Made by a program: the position numbers and the translations under genes. The notes beneath the pieces were generated by a model that did no database searches, was not told the origin of the DNA, and saw only the letters and a program-made list of their open reading frames with translations. Shown here piece after piece: positions 23,394 to 31,745 of a DNA stretch of 64,000 bases. The first letter of the stretch is position 1. Every line of letters begins with the position of its first letter. This DNA comes from Pseudomonas sp. G34 (GTDB lineage: Bacteria > Pseudomonadota > Gammaproteobacteria > Pseudomonadales > Pseudomonadaceae), in assembly GCF_031119625.1 (NCBI RefSeq), contig NZ_JAVHZV010000010.1, forward strand, positions 1 to 64,000. Reading direction: 5' to 3'.

Positions 23394-25346
23394 GTGATCA
23401 AACCTCTCATCCTGGGTATGGGCCTGGCAGGCACGCTGTTACCCACCCTGGCCACGGCCTACCAGTACGGCGAGTACGCCGGTGGCACCGTCGACACGCT
23501 GATCAACGACTACCCGGGCCGCTACCGTGGCACCGCCAGTTTCGCGGGTGCGACCGACTGGATGGAACAGCGCCTGTCGGCGTCCGGCTATGACGGCTAC
23601 CGGCAGGACTTCACCTGGGCAGGCAACCGCAGCTCGCAGAACGTGATCGTCGAGGCCGCCGGTATTACCGGTAACAACCTGGTGGTCGGCGCCCACTTCG
23701 ACACCTTCTTCGGCCGCCCTACCCTGCAGGGCCTGGACGACAACGCCTCGGGGGCTGGCGTGCTGACGGAAATCGCCCGCAACCTGGCCGGCCTGTCGTT
23801 CGAGGATGGCGTGACCTTCATCGGTTTCGGTGCCGAGGAGGAAGGCCTGCGCGGCTCACGCGCCTACGTCGCCTCCCTGGATGCCGAGTCACGCGCCCGC
23901 CTGACCGGCATGATCAACATCGACAGCCTGATCACCGGCGACATGATGTATGCCCATGCCGGCTCGGACAGCGCCGCCACAGCGGAACTGGCGGCGCTGC
24001 GCGAACATACCCTACGCATTGCCAAGGAGCTGGGCATCGAGCTGCACACCAACCCCGGCCTCAACGCCGCCTATCCCGCTGGCACCGGCTGCTGCAGCGA
24101 CGCGGAGAGCTTCGAGGGCCTGGGTATTGCGGTGCTGTTCGTGGAGGCCACCAATTGGCAGATCGGCGACCTCGACGGTTATGAGCAGACCACCAACCCA
24201 GCCATTGCCGGTGGGGCGACCTGGCATAACCCGGCCCTCGACAATGAGGCCGTGCTGACCGGCGCCTTCGGCGCAGAGCGCATCGCGCAACGCCTGCGTG
24301 ACTACTCGCGCCTGCTGACGCGCCTGGTACTGGAAGCCACCAATACCGACCTGCGCTATTCGGCGCTATCTGGCGGTGCCATGCTCGGCACCCTGGAAGA
24401 CACCCTGAAGCGCCAGCAGCAGACCCACCAGCAACGGCTGGAACGTCGCAGGCAAACCCTGCGCGCCATGCCACGCGAGGTCGGCAGCGTCGACGGCGGT
24501 GTCGGGGTGGAAGGCCAGTGGCAGCCCAGTAGCGGCTTCGACGGTTCGCTGGATCAGCGTTCCCGCCAGGCCACTGCCTACCTGTTCGGCGATGCACAAC
24601 TCAGCGAATGGCTGAACCTCGGTGCCGGGCTGAGCGTCATCCGCGGCCAGGATGACCTGCAACACGGCGGCAAGGTTGCAAGCGATACCTGGCAGGCTGG
24701 CCTGTATGCGCTGTTGAGCAACGCCGGGCCGCTGTGGCTGAGTGCCGACCTCAGCGCCGGCCGTACTCGCTTCGATCTGGATCGCTCGGTGTTCATCCAG
24801 GGCAATGCCGGTGGCCCGGCGCTGCTCGACCAGAAGCTTGCCGGCGAAACCGATGCCACGTTCTGGGGCACAGGCTTGCTGGGCGGCTATGACCTGCCGT
24901 TCGGCGACTGGCGTACCGGCCCGCAGGTGGGCCTCGACTACCGCCACTACAAACTCGACGGTTTCAGCGAAAGGGCCACGCAACGCACCGCGCTACGCTT
25001 CGAGGACGAAGGCTTCGACTCGGCAGAGTTGAGCCTCGGCTGGCAGGTACGCGGCAACTTCGCGCTGGATCGTGCGATGCGCCTGCAGCCTTATGCCAGC
25101 CTGACCTGGATCGAGGAGCTGGGCGATGGCATGAGCGAGGACTTCACCGTGACCAGCCTGGCCGATGGCTCGGCACGCCGGGTGAGCAACGGTCGGGAAA
25201 ACGACAAGCACTTCGCCCGCGCGCGTCTCGGCACGCAATTGGCCATCGGCGAGGCGTTCGCCGTCTATGCCGAAGCCAACACACGCCTGCGGCATGCTGA
25301 TGGCGATCAGGCCAGCTATAGCCTGGGCCTGCAGTACCTGTTCTGA
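23394..25346 (+). CDS. aaaA: AaaA-like autotransporter aminopeptidase (M28 passenger)
   Basis: 650 residues from a GTG start with TAAGGAG 6-7 bases upstream; the two nearby ATGs are out of frame. Signal peptide (LGMGLAGTLLPTLATAYQ). The M28 zinc peptidase passenger (about residues 30-320) shows VVGAHFDTFF, GLDDNASGAGVLTEIARNL, GFGAEEEGLRGSRAYV and a DSLITGD acid, giving the two-zinc ligand set. The C-terminal 180 residues are alternating amphipathic strands ending in YSLGLQYLF, an autotransporter beta-barrel with terminal Phe. P. aeruginosa AaaA (PA0328, same location after rpiA) is an arginine-specific cell-surface aminopeptidase; the same role is inferred. Terminator at 25436-25470. Confidence 0.85.
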   Translation: MIKPLILGMGLAGTLLPTLATAYQYGEYAGGTVDTLINDYPGRYRGTASFAGATDWMEQRLSASGYDGYRQDFTWAGNRSSQNVIVEAAGITGNNLVVGAHFDTFFGRPTLQGLDDNASGAGVLTEIARNLAGLSFEDGVTFIGFGAEEEGLRGSRAYVASLDAESRARLTGMINIDSLITGDMMYAHAGSDSAATAELAALREHTLRIAKELGIELHTNPGLNAAYPAGTGCCSDAESFEGLGIAVLFVEATNWQIGDLDGYEQTTNPAIAGGATWHNPALDNEAVLTGAFGAERIAQRLRDYSRLLTRLVLEATNTDLRYSALSGGAMLGTLEDTLKRQQQTHQQRLERRRQTLRAMPREVGSVDGGVGVEGQWQPSSGFDGSLDQRSRQATAYLFGDAQLSEWLNLGAGLSVIRGQDDLQHGGKVASDTWQAGLYALLSNAGPLWLSADLSAGRTRFDLDRSVFIQGNAGGPALLDQKLAGETDATFWGTGLLGGYDLPFGDWRTGPQVGLDYRHYKLDGFSERATQRTALRFEDEGFDSAELSLGWQVRGNFALDRAMRLQPYASLTWIEELGDGMSEDFTVTSLADGSARRVSNGRENDKHFARARLGTQLAIGEAFAVYAEANTRLRHADGDQASYSLGLQYLF

Positions 25347-25435
25347 GGCAGCGCGCCAAGTGGGTCACGGGGCCATGCCCGGTTGCCGTTCGCTACTGGC
25401 GAAAGCGTGAAGGTGCCAAGCTCAAGGTGCACCCG

Positions 25436-25470
25436 AAAAGGTCAAGTGAGCGCTCACTTGGCCTTTTTTT
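25436..25470 (+). terminator. bidirectional intrinsic terminator at the end of aaaA
   Basis: AAAGGTCAAGTGAGC and GCTCACTTGGCCTTT pair over 15 bp with one wobble, followed by a run of T to 25470. On the minus strand the same stem is followed by four T. The stop codon of the SdiA-regulated-domain gene (complement of 25454-25456) lies within the stem. Confidence 0.8.
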
Positions 25471-26368
25471 CGAAGGTGTAGAACAGGTTGGGCTCGCTGA
25501 TCAGGTAGATCACGTCCTGCTCATCCATGGCGATACCCTCGGCCTGCGGCACGGACTCCTTGAGCCCCTGCTGGCCGCCGACCAGCGACAGGCTGCTGAT
25601 CGGCTCGCCCTTGGTATCCATTTCCACCAGCAGGCGCGAATCATCGGACAGCGCCAGCAGGTGGCCGGTACGGGCATGGTATTGCAGGCTGGACAGGTCT
25701 CGCACGAACAGCCCTTCATCACGCTCACGGTCATCGATGATGCGAATCGCCGACGGGCTGTGCGGATCGAGATGCGGGAAGCCATGCACCTCGTAAATAC
25801 GCAGCGGATCGCGTTCCTTGGCAATGAACAGGCGCTTGCCCGCCAGGTCGTAGGCCAGGCCCTCGAAGCCCTTGTTCTTGGCCTCCATCTCCAGGCCCAG
25901 CGACAGCTGCTGGCCGTCGGCAGCGTCGACCTGGGTAGTGGCGTCGTCGATACGGACTTCGACCAGGCGCTGCGGGCGCTCGTCGGCGATCACCAGGACG
26001 CCTGGCGCAACGTACTCCACGGCCTCCGGGTCGCCGAAGCCGACCAGGCCGATCTCGCGCAGCACCTTGCCGTCGAGTGACAGTTCGATCAGCCGGGTAT
26101 TCTGGTTGGTGACGGTGAACAGGCTCTTGCGCAGCGGATCGTAGGTCAGCGCCGACACATCGTCGACCAGCCCGTCGATCACCTTGGCCTCACGGCTCAC
26201 CTGATAGCCATCGAGCCACAGCGTATTGGCCGGCGCCTGCGCAGGCTGTCGCACGTTGAACCAGGCACGCTCGAATACCCGCAGCTCCTGCCCCCAGATA
26301 GCCAGCAGCAATGCCGCGATCAGTACCAGCAGCAGCAACCAGACCTTGAGAGAAATCAGACGACGCAT
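25454..26368 (-). CDS. SdiA-regulated-domain (YjiK-like) protein, copy A
   Basis: 304 residues: an N-terminal membrane anchor or signal (VWLLLLVLIAALLLAIWGQ) and a periplasmic beta-propeller of the SdiA-regulated / YjiK family, with LTYDPLRKSLFTVTNQNTRL, GFGDPEAVEYVAPGVLVIAD and GFEGLAYDLAGKRLFIAKER. No enzymatic role is established for this family. By eye it is about two-thirds identical to the adjacent gene at 26468-27388, so the pair arose by tandem duplication. Its stop codon lies within the terminator stem shared with aaaA. Confidence 0.87.
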   Translation of the reverse strand: MRRLISLKVWLLLLVLIAALLLAIWGQELRVFERAWFNVRQPAQAPANTLWLDGYQVSREAKVIDGLVDDVSALTYDPLRKSLFTVTNQNTRLIELSLDGKVLREIGLVGFGDPEAVEYVAPGVLVIADERPQRLVEVRIDDATTQVDAADGQQLSLGLEMEAKNKGFEGLAYDLAGKRLFIAKERDPLRIYEVHGFPHLDPHSPSAIRIIDDRERDEGLFVRDLSSLQYHARTGHLLALSDDSRLLVEMDTKGEPISSLSLVGGQQGLKESVPQAEGIAMDEQDVIYLISEPNLFYTFEKKAK

Positions 26369-26467
26369 ACCCGCTCACCCATGGAAGAAAAACAGCGTCG
26401 CTCAACCTGGAGCGCCGTTCGACCCGCGAAGCTAACAGCCCTGGCCTCGCTTAACCAGCGCGCCCCC

Positions 26468-27388
26468 TCAATCGGCCTTGCCACCCTTGCTGAATACATA
26501 GAAGAGGTTGGGCTCGCTGGTCATGTACAGTACGCCCTGATCATCCATGGTGATGCCTTCGGCTTGCGGCACCGATTTCTTCAGGCCCTGCTGCCCCTGC
26601 AGCAGCGACAGGCTGCTGATCGGCTTGCCGGCTTCATCCAGCTCGACGACCAGGCGCGACTCATCGGACAGCGCCAGCAGGTGGCCGGTCAGGCTGTCGT
26701 AATGCAGGCTGGAGAGATCACGCACGAAGATGCCGGCATCGCGTTTGCGGTCGTCGCGAATCTGCACGGGGTTCGGCGAGGCCGGATCGAGATTGGGAAA
26801 CCCCTGCACTTCGTAGATGCGCATGGGGTCGCGCTCCTTGGCCACGAACAGCCGCTGGCCTTTCAGGTCGTAGGCCAGGCCTTCGAAGCCCTTGTTCTTG
26901 GTGCCCATTTCCAGGCCCAGCGACATCTGCTGCCCTTCGGCGGCATCGATGGCGGTGGTGTCATCATCGATGCGCACCTTGACCAGCCGCTGGGCGCGCT
27001 CGTCAGCGATGACGAAACGCCCGGGGGCCACGTATTCGACGGCTTCCGGGTCGCCGAAACCGACCAGCTCGATCTGCCGCAGCACCTTGCCATCGAGCGA
27101 CAGCTCGATCAGCTTGGGGTGCTGGTTGGTCACGGTGAACAGGCTTTTGCGCTCTGGATCGTAGGTCAGCGCCGACACGTCGTCTTCCAGCCCTTCGATG
27201 CGCTGCGCCTCGATCACCACCTGGTAGTCGCTCAGCCACAGCGAATGGGCGGGCGCTTCGGCCGGCTGGCTGACGTTGAACCAGGCCCTTTCAAACAGGC
27301 GAAATTGCTGGCTCGTGATGGCCAGCGCGACCAGCACGACAAGCACCAGCAACAGAAGTAATCCCTTGATCGAAAACAGGCGGCCCAT
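26468..27388 (-). CDS. SdiA-regulated-domain (YjiK-like) protein, copy B
   Basis: 306 residues with the same layout as copy A: N-terminal anchor (LLLLLVLVVLVALAITSQQ), then a propeller with LTYDPERKSLFTVTNQHPKL, GFGDPEAVEYVAPGRFVIAD and GFEGLAYDLKGQRLFVAKER. The strongest divergence from copy A is in the anchor and in residues about 45-65 and the C-terminus. It precedes copy A with a 99-bp gap and follows the YgiW-like gene. Both 3' flanks carry GAAGCTAACAGC just upstream of the preceding gene boundary (near 26429 and 27470), supporting a duplication that included flanking DNA. Confidence 0.87.
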   Translation of the reverse strand: MGRLFSIKGLLLLLVLVVLVALAITSQQFRLFERAWFNVSQPAEAPAHSLWLSDYQVVIEAQRIEGLEDDVSALTYDPERKSLFTVTNQHPKLIELSLDGKVLRQIELVGFGDPEAVEYVAPGRFVIADERAQRLVKVRIDDDTTAIDAAEGQQMSLGLEMGTKNKGFEGLAYDLKGQRLFVAKERDPMRIYEVQGFPNLDPASPNPVQIRDDRKRDAGIFVRDLSSLHYDSLTGHLLALSDESRLVVELDEAGKPISSLSLLQGQQGLKKSVPQAEGITMDDQGVLYMTSEPNLFYVFSKGGKAD

Positions 27389-27422
27389 GGCGACTCACAT
27401 ATGCAACGACAGAAATGACAAC

Positions 27423-27450
27423 GCCGCCCCTCGATGCGTCGAGAGGCGGC
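27423..27450 (-). terminator. hairpin between the YgiW-like gene and SdiA-domain copy B
   Basis: GCCGCCCCTCGA and TCGAGAGGCGGC form a long stem with a TGCG loop, just downstream (minus strand) of the YgiW-like stop. The T-content behind it is weak (GTTGTCATTTC), so termination is plausible but not certain. Confidence 0.5.
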
Positions 27451-27487
27451 CATTCAATGCGGTGACGGGAAGCTAACAGCGTGGCGG

Positions 27488-27835
27488 TTATTTCACCAGT
27501 TCGACGATATCGACGTCGATTTCACGGCTGGTCAGGTCCTTGTCGACTTCACCGGTCAGCTTGACGGTGGCCTTCTCGGAGATCGCCTGCGGCGGCCAGT
27601 CTTCGTTGTCGATCTCGACATGGATGGTGCCGGTGGCGTCCTTGAACTCATAGAGCTCGTCCTGCAGACGCTTGACGATCTGACCTTGCAGCACCACCGG
27701 GGTGTCGTCGCCGGCTTTCAGCGCCTGCTCGACGGTGGTGACCTGGGCGACCTGACCCGGGCCGGTGTAGCCGGCAGCCAGGGCGGCGGTGGAGAACAGC
27801 GGAGCGAGCAGCAGTGCGAGTACGGGAGCTTTCAT
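27488..27835 (-). CDS. YgiW/YdeI-family periplasmic OB-fold protein
   Basis: 115 residues. Signal peptide LALLLAPLFSTAALAAGYTG with cleavage near residue 21. The mature part is a BOF (bacterial OB-fold) domain: VTTVEQALKAGDDTPVVLQG, YEFKDATGTIHVEID and VKLTGEVDKDLTSREIDVDI, with the W-P pair in DNEDWPPQ. Family members (YgiW, VisP) are linked to envelope and oxidative stress tolerance and may bind small ligands. It is transcribed ahead of the two SdiA-domain genes on the same strand, about 100 bp apart with a hairpin between. Confidence 0.92.
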   Translation of the reverse strand: MKAPVLALLLAPLFSTAALAAGYTGPGQVAQVTTVEQALKAGDDTPVVLQGQIVKRLQDELYEFKDATGTIHVEIDNEDWPPQAISEKATVKLTGEVDKDLTSREIDVDIVELVK

Positions 27836-27957
27836 GGGGATGACCCTCTATCTGTAGATGACGGGGTCAGGTTAAGTCGCGCAGCTGAAGCGAGGCTTAA
27901 AGGCGGCTTAAGCGAAACTTAATTGGCTGCGGAGGGTTGGGATGCCAAGTGAGCCAA

Positions 27958-28005
27958 TGTGGGAGCGGGCCATGCCCGCGATTCGCGGCCATGCCCACTC
28001 CCACA
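27958..28005. repeat. REP pair between the FAH and YgiW genes
   Basis: TGTGGGAGCGGGCCATGCCC then GCGATTCGCGGCC then ATGCCCACTCCCACA: two head-to-head REP units forming one palindrome. It is the GCGGGC variant of the REP at 9264. Confidence 0.8.
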
Positions 28006-28020
28006 AAATCAGCTACCGCC

Positions 28021-28686
28021 TCACAGCACCCGGCTGGCAAAGCTGGAGTGACCGACCAGGTCCAGCACCAGCTCGTCGCCTTTGTTCAGCGGGCCGACGC
28101 CAGCGGGCGTGCCGGTCAGGATCACGTCACCGGGTTGCAGGTTGAAGTGGCCGGCCATTTCCTGAATCACCGGCACGATCGGGAAGATCATCTCGGCGCT
28201 GCTGCCGTCCTGGCGGACTTCGCCATTGATGGTCAGGCGGATGCCGATATCACGCAGATCAGCGATGGCGTCGCCCGGCACGAAGGGCGCCAGCACGCAG
28301 GCACCGTCGAACGACTTGGCGATTTCCCAAGGATGGCCCTTGTCCTTGAGCCTGCTCTGCACGTCGCGCAGGGTCAGATCCAGCGCCGGGGCGATCCCGG
28401 AGATGGCGTCGAGCACCTCTTCTTCATTGGGCGTGCGTGACAACGGCTTGCCGATCAGCACGGCAATTTCCGCCTCGTAATGCACCGAGCCGCGATCGTC
28501 GGGAATGCTGAAGCCGCCTTCCAGCGGCACCACACAGCTGCCGGGTTTGATGAACAGCAGCGGTTCGGTCGGCACCGGGTTGTCGAGTTCCTTGGCATGC
28601 TCGGCGTAGTTACGGCCGATGCACACCACCTTGCCCAGCGGGAAGTGAATGCGGGTGCCATCGATGTACTGGTGCTGGTAGCTCAT
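28021..28686 (-). CDS. fumarylacetoacetate hydrolase family protein
   Basis: 221 residues, the single-domain FAH size. Metal and substrate motifs: KVVCIGRNYAEHAKEL, LFIKPGSCVV, VHYEAEIAVLIGKPL (acidic ligands), LDLTLRDVQSRLKDKGHPWE and GDVILTGTPAGVG. Close relatives act as acylpyruvases, oxaloacetate decarboxylases or tautomerases; YcgM-like acylpyruvase or oxaloacetate tautomerase is the best guess. It starts at the ATG at 28686, 35 bp after the D-2-hydroxyglutarate dehydrogenase stop, in the same direction, so it is probably in an operon linked to 2-oxo-acid handling. Confidence 0.92.
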   Translation of the reverse strand: MSYQHQYIDGTRIHFPLGKVVCIGRNYAEHAKELDNPVPTEPLLFIKPGSCVVPLEGGFSIPDDRGSVHYEAEIAVLIGKPLSRTPNEEEVLDAISGIAPALDLTLRDVQSRLKDKGHPWEIAKSFDGACVLAPFVPGDAIADLRDIGIRLTINGEVRQDGSSAEMIFPIVPVIQEMAGHFNLQPGDVILTGTPAGVGPLNKGDELVLDLVGHSSFASRVL

Positions 28687-28721
28687 GGTCGCTCCTGTTG
28701 TTTTTTGCAGGCCTGGGTCGG

Positions 28722-30113
28722 TCAGGCGAAGATCTTGCCCGGGTTCATGATGCCGTTGGGGTCGAAGACCGCCTTGATCGCCTTCATGCAGGCGATTTCC
28801 TCCGCTGAACGGCTGTATTGCAGGTAGTCGCGCTTGACCAGGCCCACACCGTGCTCGGCGGAGATCGAGCCGTTGTAGCGCTGGACGATCTCGAACACCC
28901 ACTTGTTGACCCGCGCGCACGAGGCGAAGAACGCCTCCTTGTCCATGTGCTCGGGCTTGAGGATGTTCAGGTGCAGGTTGCCATCGCCGATATGGCCGTA
29001 CCAGACCACTTCGTAGTCGGGATAGTGCTCGGCGACGACCGCGTCGATGTCGCGCAGGAACGCCGGCACCTTGGAGACGGTGACGGAGATGTCGTTCTTG
29101 TAGGGCGTGTGGTGGGAGATGGTCTCGGACAGGTACTCGCGCAGCTTCCACAGATTCTTCAGCTGGGTCTGACTCTGGCTCATCACCCCGTCCAGCACCC
29201 AGCCCTGCTCGATGCAATGCTCGAAGGTGCTGAGGGCCTCGTTGGCCACTTCCTCGCTGCTGGCTTCGAACTCCAGCAGGGCATAGAACGGGCAACGGGT
29301 GTCGAAGGGCGACGGCACATCACCGCGCGCCATGATCCGCGCCAGGCCCTTGTCGGAGAAGAACTCGAAGGCGGTGAGGTCGAGCTTGCCCTGGAAGGCG
29401 TGCAGCACCGGCATGATCGAGTCGAAGTCCGGCGTGCCCAGCACCATGGCGGTGAGGTTGCGCGGCGCCCGATCCAGGCGCATGGTCGCCTCGACCACCA
29501 AGCCCAGGGTGCCTTCGGCGCCGATGAATAGCTGGCGCAGGTCGTAGCCGGTGGCGTTCTTGATCAGGTCCTTGTTCAGTTCGAGCAATTCGCCGGTGCC
29601 GGTGACCACCTTCAGGCCCGCCACCCAGTTGCGGGTCAGGCCGTAGCGAATCACCTTGATGCCACCGGCATTGGTGCCGATGTTGCCGCCGATCTGGCTG
29701 GAGCCGCTCGAGGCGAAATCCACCGGGTAATACAGGCCGTTGTCTTCGGCGAACTGCTGCAGCACACCGGTGACCACGCCCGGCTGGCAGACCACGGTGC
29801 GGTTGGAGGCGTCGAAATCGACAATCTGGTTCATGTAGTCGAACGACACCACCACCTCGCCGTTGGCAGCGACCGCCGCCGCCGACAGGCCAGTGCGGCC
29901 GCCCGACGGCACCAGGCCGATCCTGTGGGCATTGGCCCAGCGCACGATGGCCTGCACCTGCTCGATGGTCTTGGGAAACACGATGGCGCTGGGCGCGGGC
30001 GCGTATTGCCGGGTCCAGTCCTTGCCGTAGGTTTCCAGGGAGGCGGCGTCGGTCAGCAATTTGCCGGGCTCGACCAGGGTGCTGAGTTCGTCAATCGGCA
30101 TGAGATCAGTCAT
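28722..30113 (-). CDS. FAD-linked D-2-hydroxyglutarate dehydrogenase
   Basis: 463 residues from the ATG at 30113. FAD-binding PCMH domain: PSGGRTGLSAAAVAANGEVV, DFASSGSSQIGGNIGTNAGG, IGAEGTLGLVVEATMRL. C-terminal FAD-oxidase domain: WYGHIGDGNLHLNIL and SAEHGVGLVKRDYL, with metal-binding histidines. The gene is divergent from serA. In P. stutzeri and P. aeruginosa (PA0317) the homologue oxidises D-2-hydroxyglutarate made by SerA, returning electrons to ETF and driving the otherwise unfavourable serine pathway. Location and sequence fit that assignment; a D-lactate dehydrogenase is the main alternative. An upstream in-frame start at 30134 would add seven residues. Confidence 0.9.
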   Translation of the reverse strand: MTDLMPIDELSTLVEPGKLLTDAASLETYGKDWTRQYAPAPSAIVFPKTIEQVQAIVRWANAHRIGLVPSGGRTGLSAAAVAANGEVVVSFDYMNQIVDFDASNRTVVCQPGVVTGVLQQFAEDNGLYYPVDFASSGSSQIGGNIGTNAGGIKVIRYGLTRNWVAGLKVVTGTGELLELNKDLIKNATGYDLRQLFIGAEGTLGLVVEATMRLDRAPRNLTAMVLGTPDFDSIMPVLHAFQGKLDLTAFEFFSDKGLARIMARGDVPSPFDTRCPFYALLEFEASSEEVANEALSTFEHCIEQGWVLDGVMSQSQTQLKNLWKLREYLSETISHHTPYKNDISVTVSKVPAFLRDIDAVVAEHYPDYEVVWYGHIGDGNLHLNILKPEHMDKEAFFASCARVNKWVFEIVQRYNGSISAEHGVGLVKRDYLQYSRSAEEIACMKAIKAVFDPNGIMNPGKIFA

Positions 30114-30297
30114 AGCAACTCTCGAAACTTTCATGGTCGCCCTGAGAACCGTTCAGGTCGCACCCGAGCAAGGAAAAGGGAAGCCATGCTAGCATATGCA
30201 CCCCGCGAATCGCGCTGCACAGCGACTTGCCGGGCCGATTGGCGAGCGCGCCGATCCTTCTCCTGACACTTAAATTAGTGGGGCAACAGGTACTCCG

Positions 30298-31527
30298 ATG
30301 AGCACGACCTCTCTCGACAAGAGCAAGATCAAGTTCCTTCTTCTCGAAGGCGTCCACCAAAATGCCGTGGACACCCTGAAGGCGTCCGGCTACACCAACA
30401 TCGAGTACCTCAAGACCGCGCTCTCCGGCGAGGAGCTGAAGGCCAAGATCGCCGATGCGCACTTCATCGGCATCCGTTCGCGCACCCAGCTGACCGAAGA
30501 GATCTTCGACTGCGCCAAGCGGCTGGTCGCCGTCGGCTGCTTCTGCATCGGCACCAACCAGGTCGACCTGGACGCCGCCCGCGAGCGCGGCATCGCCGTG
30601 TTCAACGCGCCCTACTCCAATACCCGTTCGGTCGCCGAGCTGGTGCTGGCCCAGGCCATCCTGCTGCTGCGCGGCATCCCCGAGAAGAACGCCTCCTGCC
30701 ACCGTGGCGGCTGGATCAAATCGGCGGCCAACTCCTTCGAAATCCGCGGCAAGAAGCTGGGTATCGTCGGCTACGGCTCGATCGGCACCCAGCTCTCGGT
30801 ACTTGCCGAAGCCCTGGGGATGCAGGTGTTCTTCTACGACACGGTGACCAAGCTGCCGCTGGGCAACGCCCAGCAGATCGGCAAGCTGCATGACCTGCTC
30901 GGCCTGTGCGACATCGTTTCCCTGCACGTGCCGGAATTGCCGTCCACCCAGTGGATGATCGGCGAGGCGGAAATTCGCGCCATGAAGAAGGGCGGCATCC
31001 TGATCAACGCCGCCCGCGGCACCGTGGTCGAGCTCGAGCACCTGGCCCAGGCGATCAAGGACGAACACCTGATCGGCGCCGCCATCGACGTGTTCCCGGT
31101 CGAGCCGAAGTCCAACGACGATATCTTCGAAAGCCCGCTGCGCGGCCTGGATCGGGTGATCCTGACCCCGCACATCGGCGGCTCCACCGCCGAAGCCCAG
31201 GCCAATATCGGCCTGGAAGTGGCCGAGAAGCTGGTCAAGTACAGCGACAACGGCACCTCGGTGTCGTCGGTCAACTTCCCGGAAGTGGCCCTGCCGGCAC
31301 ACCCGGGCAAGCACCGCCTGCTGCACATCCACGCCAACGTGCCGGGCGTGATGAGCGAGATCAACAAGGTGTTCGCCGACAACGGCATCAACATCTCCGG
31401 CCAGTACCTGCAGACCAACGACAAGGTCGGCTACGTGGTCATCGACGTCGATGCCGACTACTCGGACCTGGCCCTGGAAAAACTCCAGCAGGTCAACGGC
31501 ACCATCCGCAGCCGCGTGCTGTTCTAG
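30298..31527 (+). CDS. serA: D-3-phosphoglycerate dehydrogenase
   Basis: 409 residues, the E. coli-type SerA length. It oxidises 3-phosphoglycerate with NAD, the first step of serine synthesis, and also reduces 2-oxoglutarate to D-2-hydroxyglutarate. Motifs: VGCFCIGTNQVDLDAARERG, the NAD Rossmann loop GYGSIGTQLSVLAEALGMQV (about residues 159-178), and GGILINAARGTVVELEHLAQ. The C-terminal ACT domain (about 335-409; HIHANVPGVMSEINKVFADN) provides serine feedback. The divergent dehydrogenase removes the by-product. The terminator downstream is interrupted by a miniature element. Confidence 0.97.
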   Translation: MSTTSLDKSKIKFLLLEGVHQNAVDTLKASGYTNIEYLKTALSGEELKAKIADAHFIGIRSRTQLTEEIFDCAKRLVAVGCFCIGTNQVDLDAARERGIAVFNAPYSNTRSVAELVLAQAILLLRGIPEKNASCHRGGWIKSAANSFEIRGKKLGIVGYGSIGTQLSVLAEALGMQVFFYDTVTKLPLGNAQQIGKLHDLLGLCDIVSLHVPELPSTQWMIGEAEIRAMKKGGILINAARGTVVELEHLAQAIKDEHLIGAAIDVFPVEPKSNDDIFESPLRGLDRVILTPHIGGSTAEAQANIGLEVAEKLVKYSDNGTSVSSVNFPEVALPAHPGKHRLLHIHANVPGVMSEINKVFADNGINISGQYLQTNDKVGYVVIDVDADYSDLALEKLQQVNGTIRSRVLF

Positions 31528-31545
31528 GCCATTCGCTGCAACGAC

Positions 31546-31727
31546 AAAGGGAGGCTCCGCAGGCCGTGTGAAAACTACTGCGCTCGGCCATGCGGCGTTA
31601 AAAACCGGCTCAAAATGCTCATTTACACCACGTAAACTGCGCTTTTTCGCCGGTTTGCGGGGGCGCCTAGCCCTTGCCTGACCTTCGCTCGCTACGTTTT
31701 CACACAGCCTGTCCGGCCTCCCTTTTT
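31546..31727 (+). terminator. serA terminator split by an inserted element
   Basis: AAAGGGAGGC (31546-31555) and GCCTCCCTTT (31716-31725, followed by TT) are perfect complementary arms with a T-run, as expected of the serA intrinsic terminator. Between them lies a 150-bp inverted-repeat element. Whether termination still works is unknown, though the element itself can fold so as to bring the arms together. Confidence 0.65.
31561..31710. mobile_element. MITE-like 150-bp element with GTGTGAAAAC termini
   Basis: Terminal inverted repeats AGGCCGTGTGAAAAC (31561-31575) and the complement of AGGCTGTGTGAAAAC (31696-31710), with one mismatch. The interior has no coding capacity. It includes GTTAAAAACCGGCTCAAAA facing CGCTTTTTCGCCGGTTTGCG and TTTACACCACGTAAACTGCG. 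No clear target duplication. Non-autonomous element; the partner transposase is not in this window. Confidence 0.75.
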
Positions 31728-31745
31728 CATGCCTGCACTCTGGCG

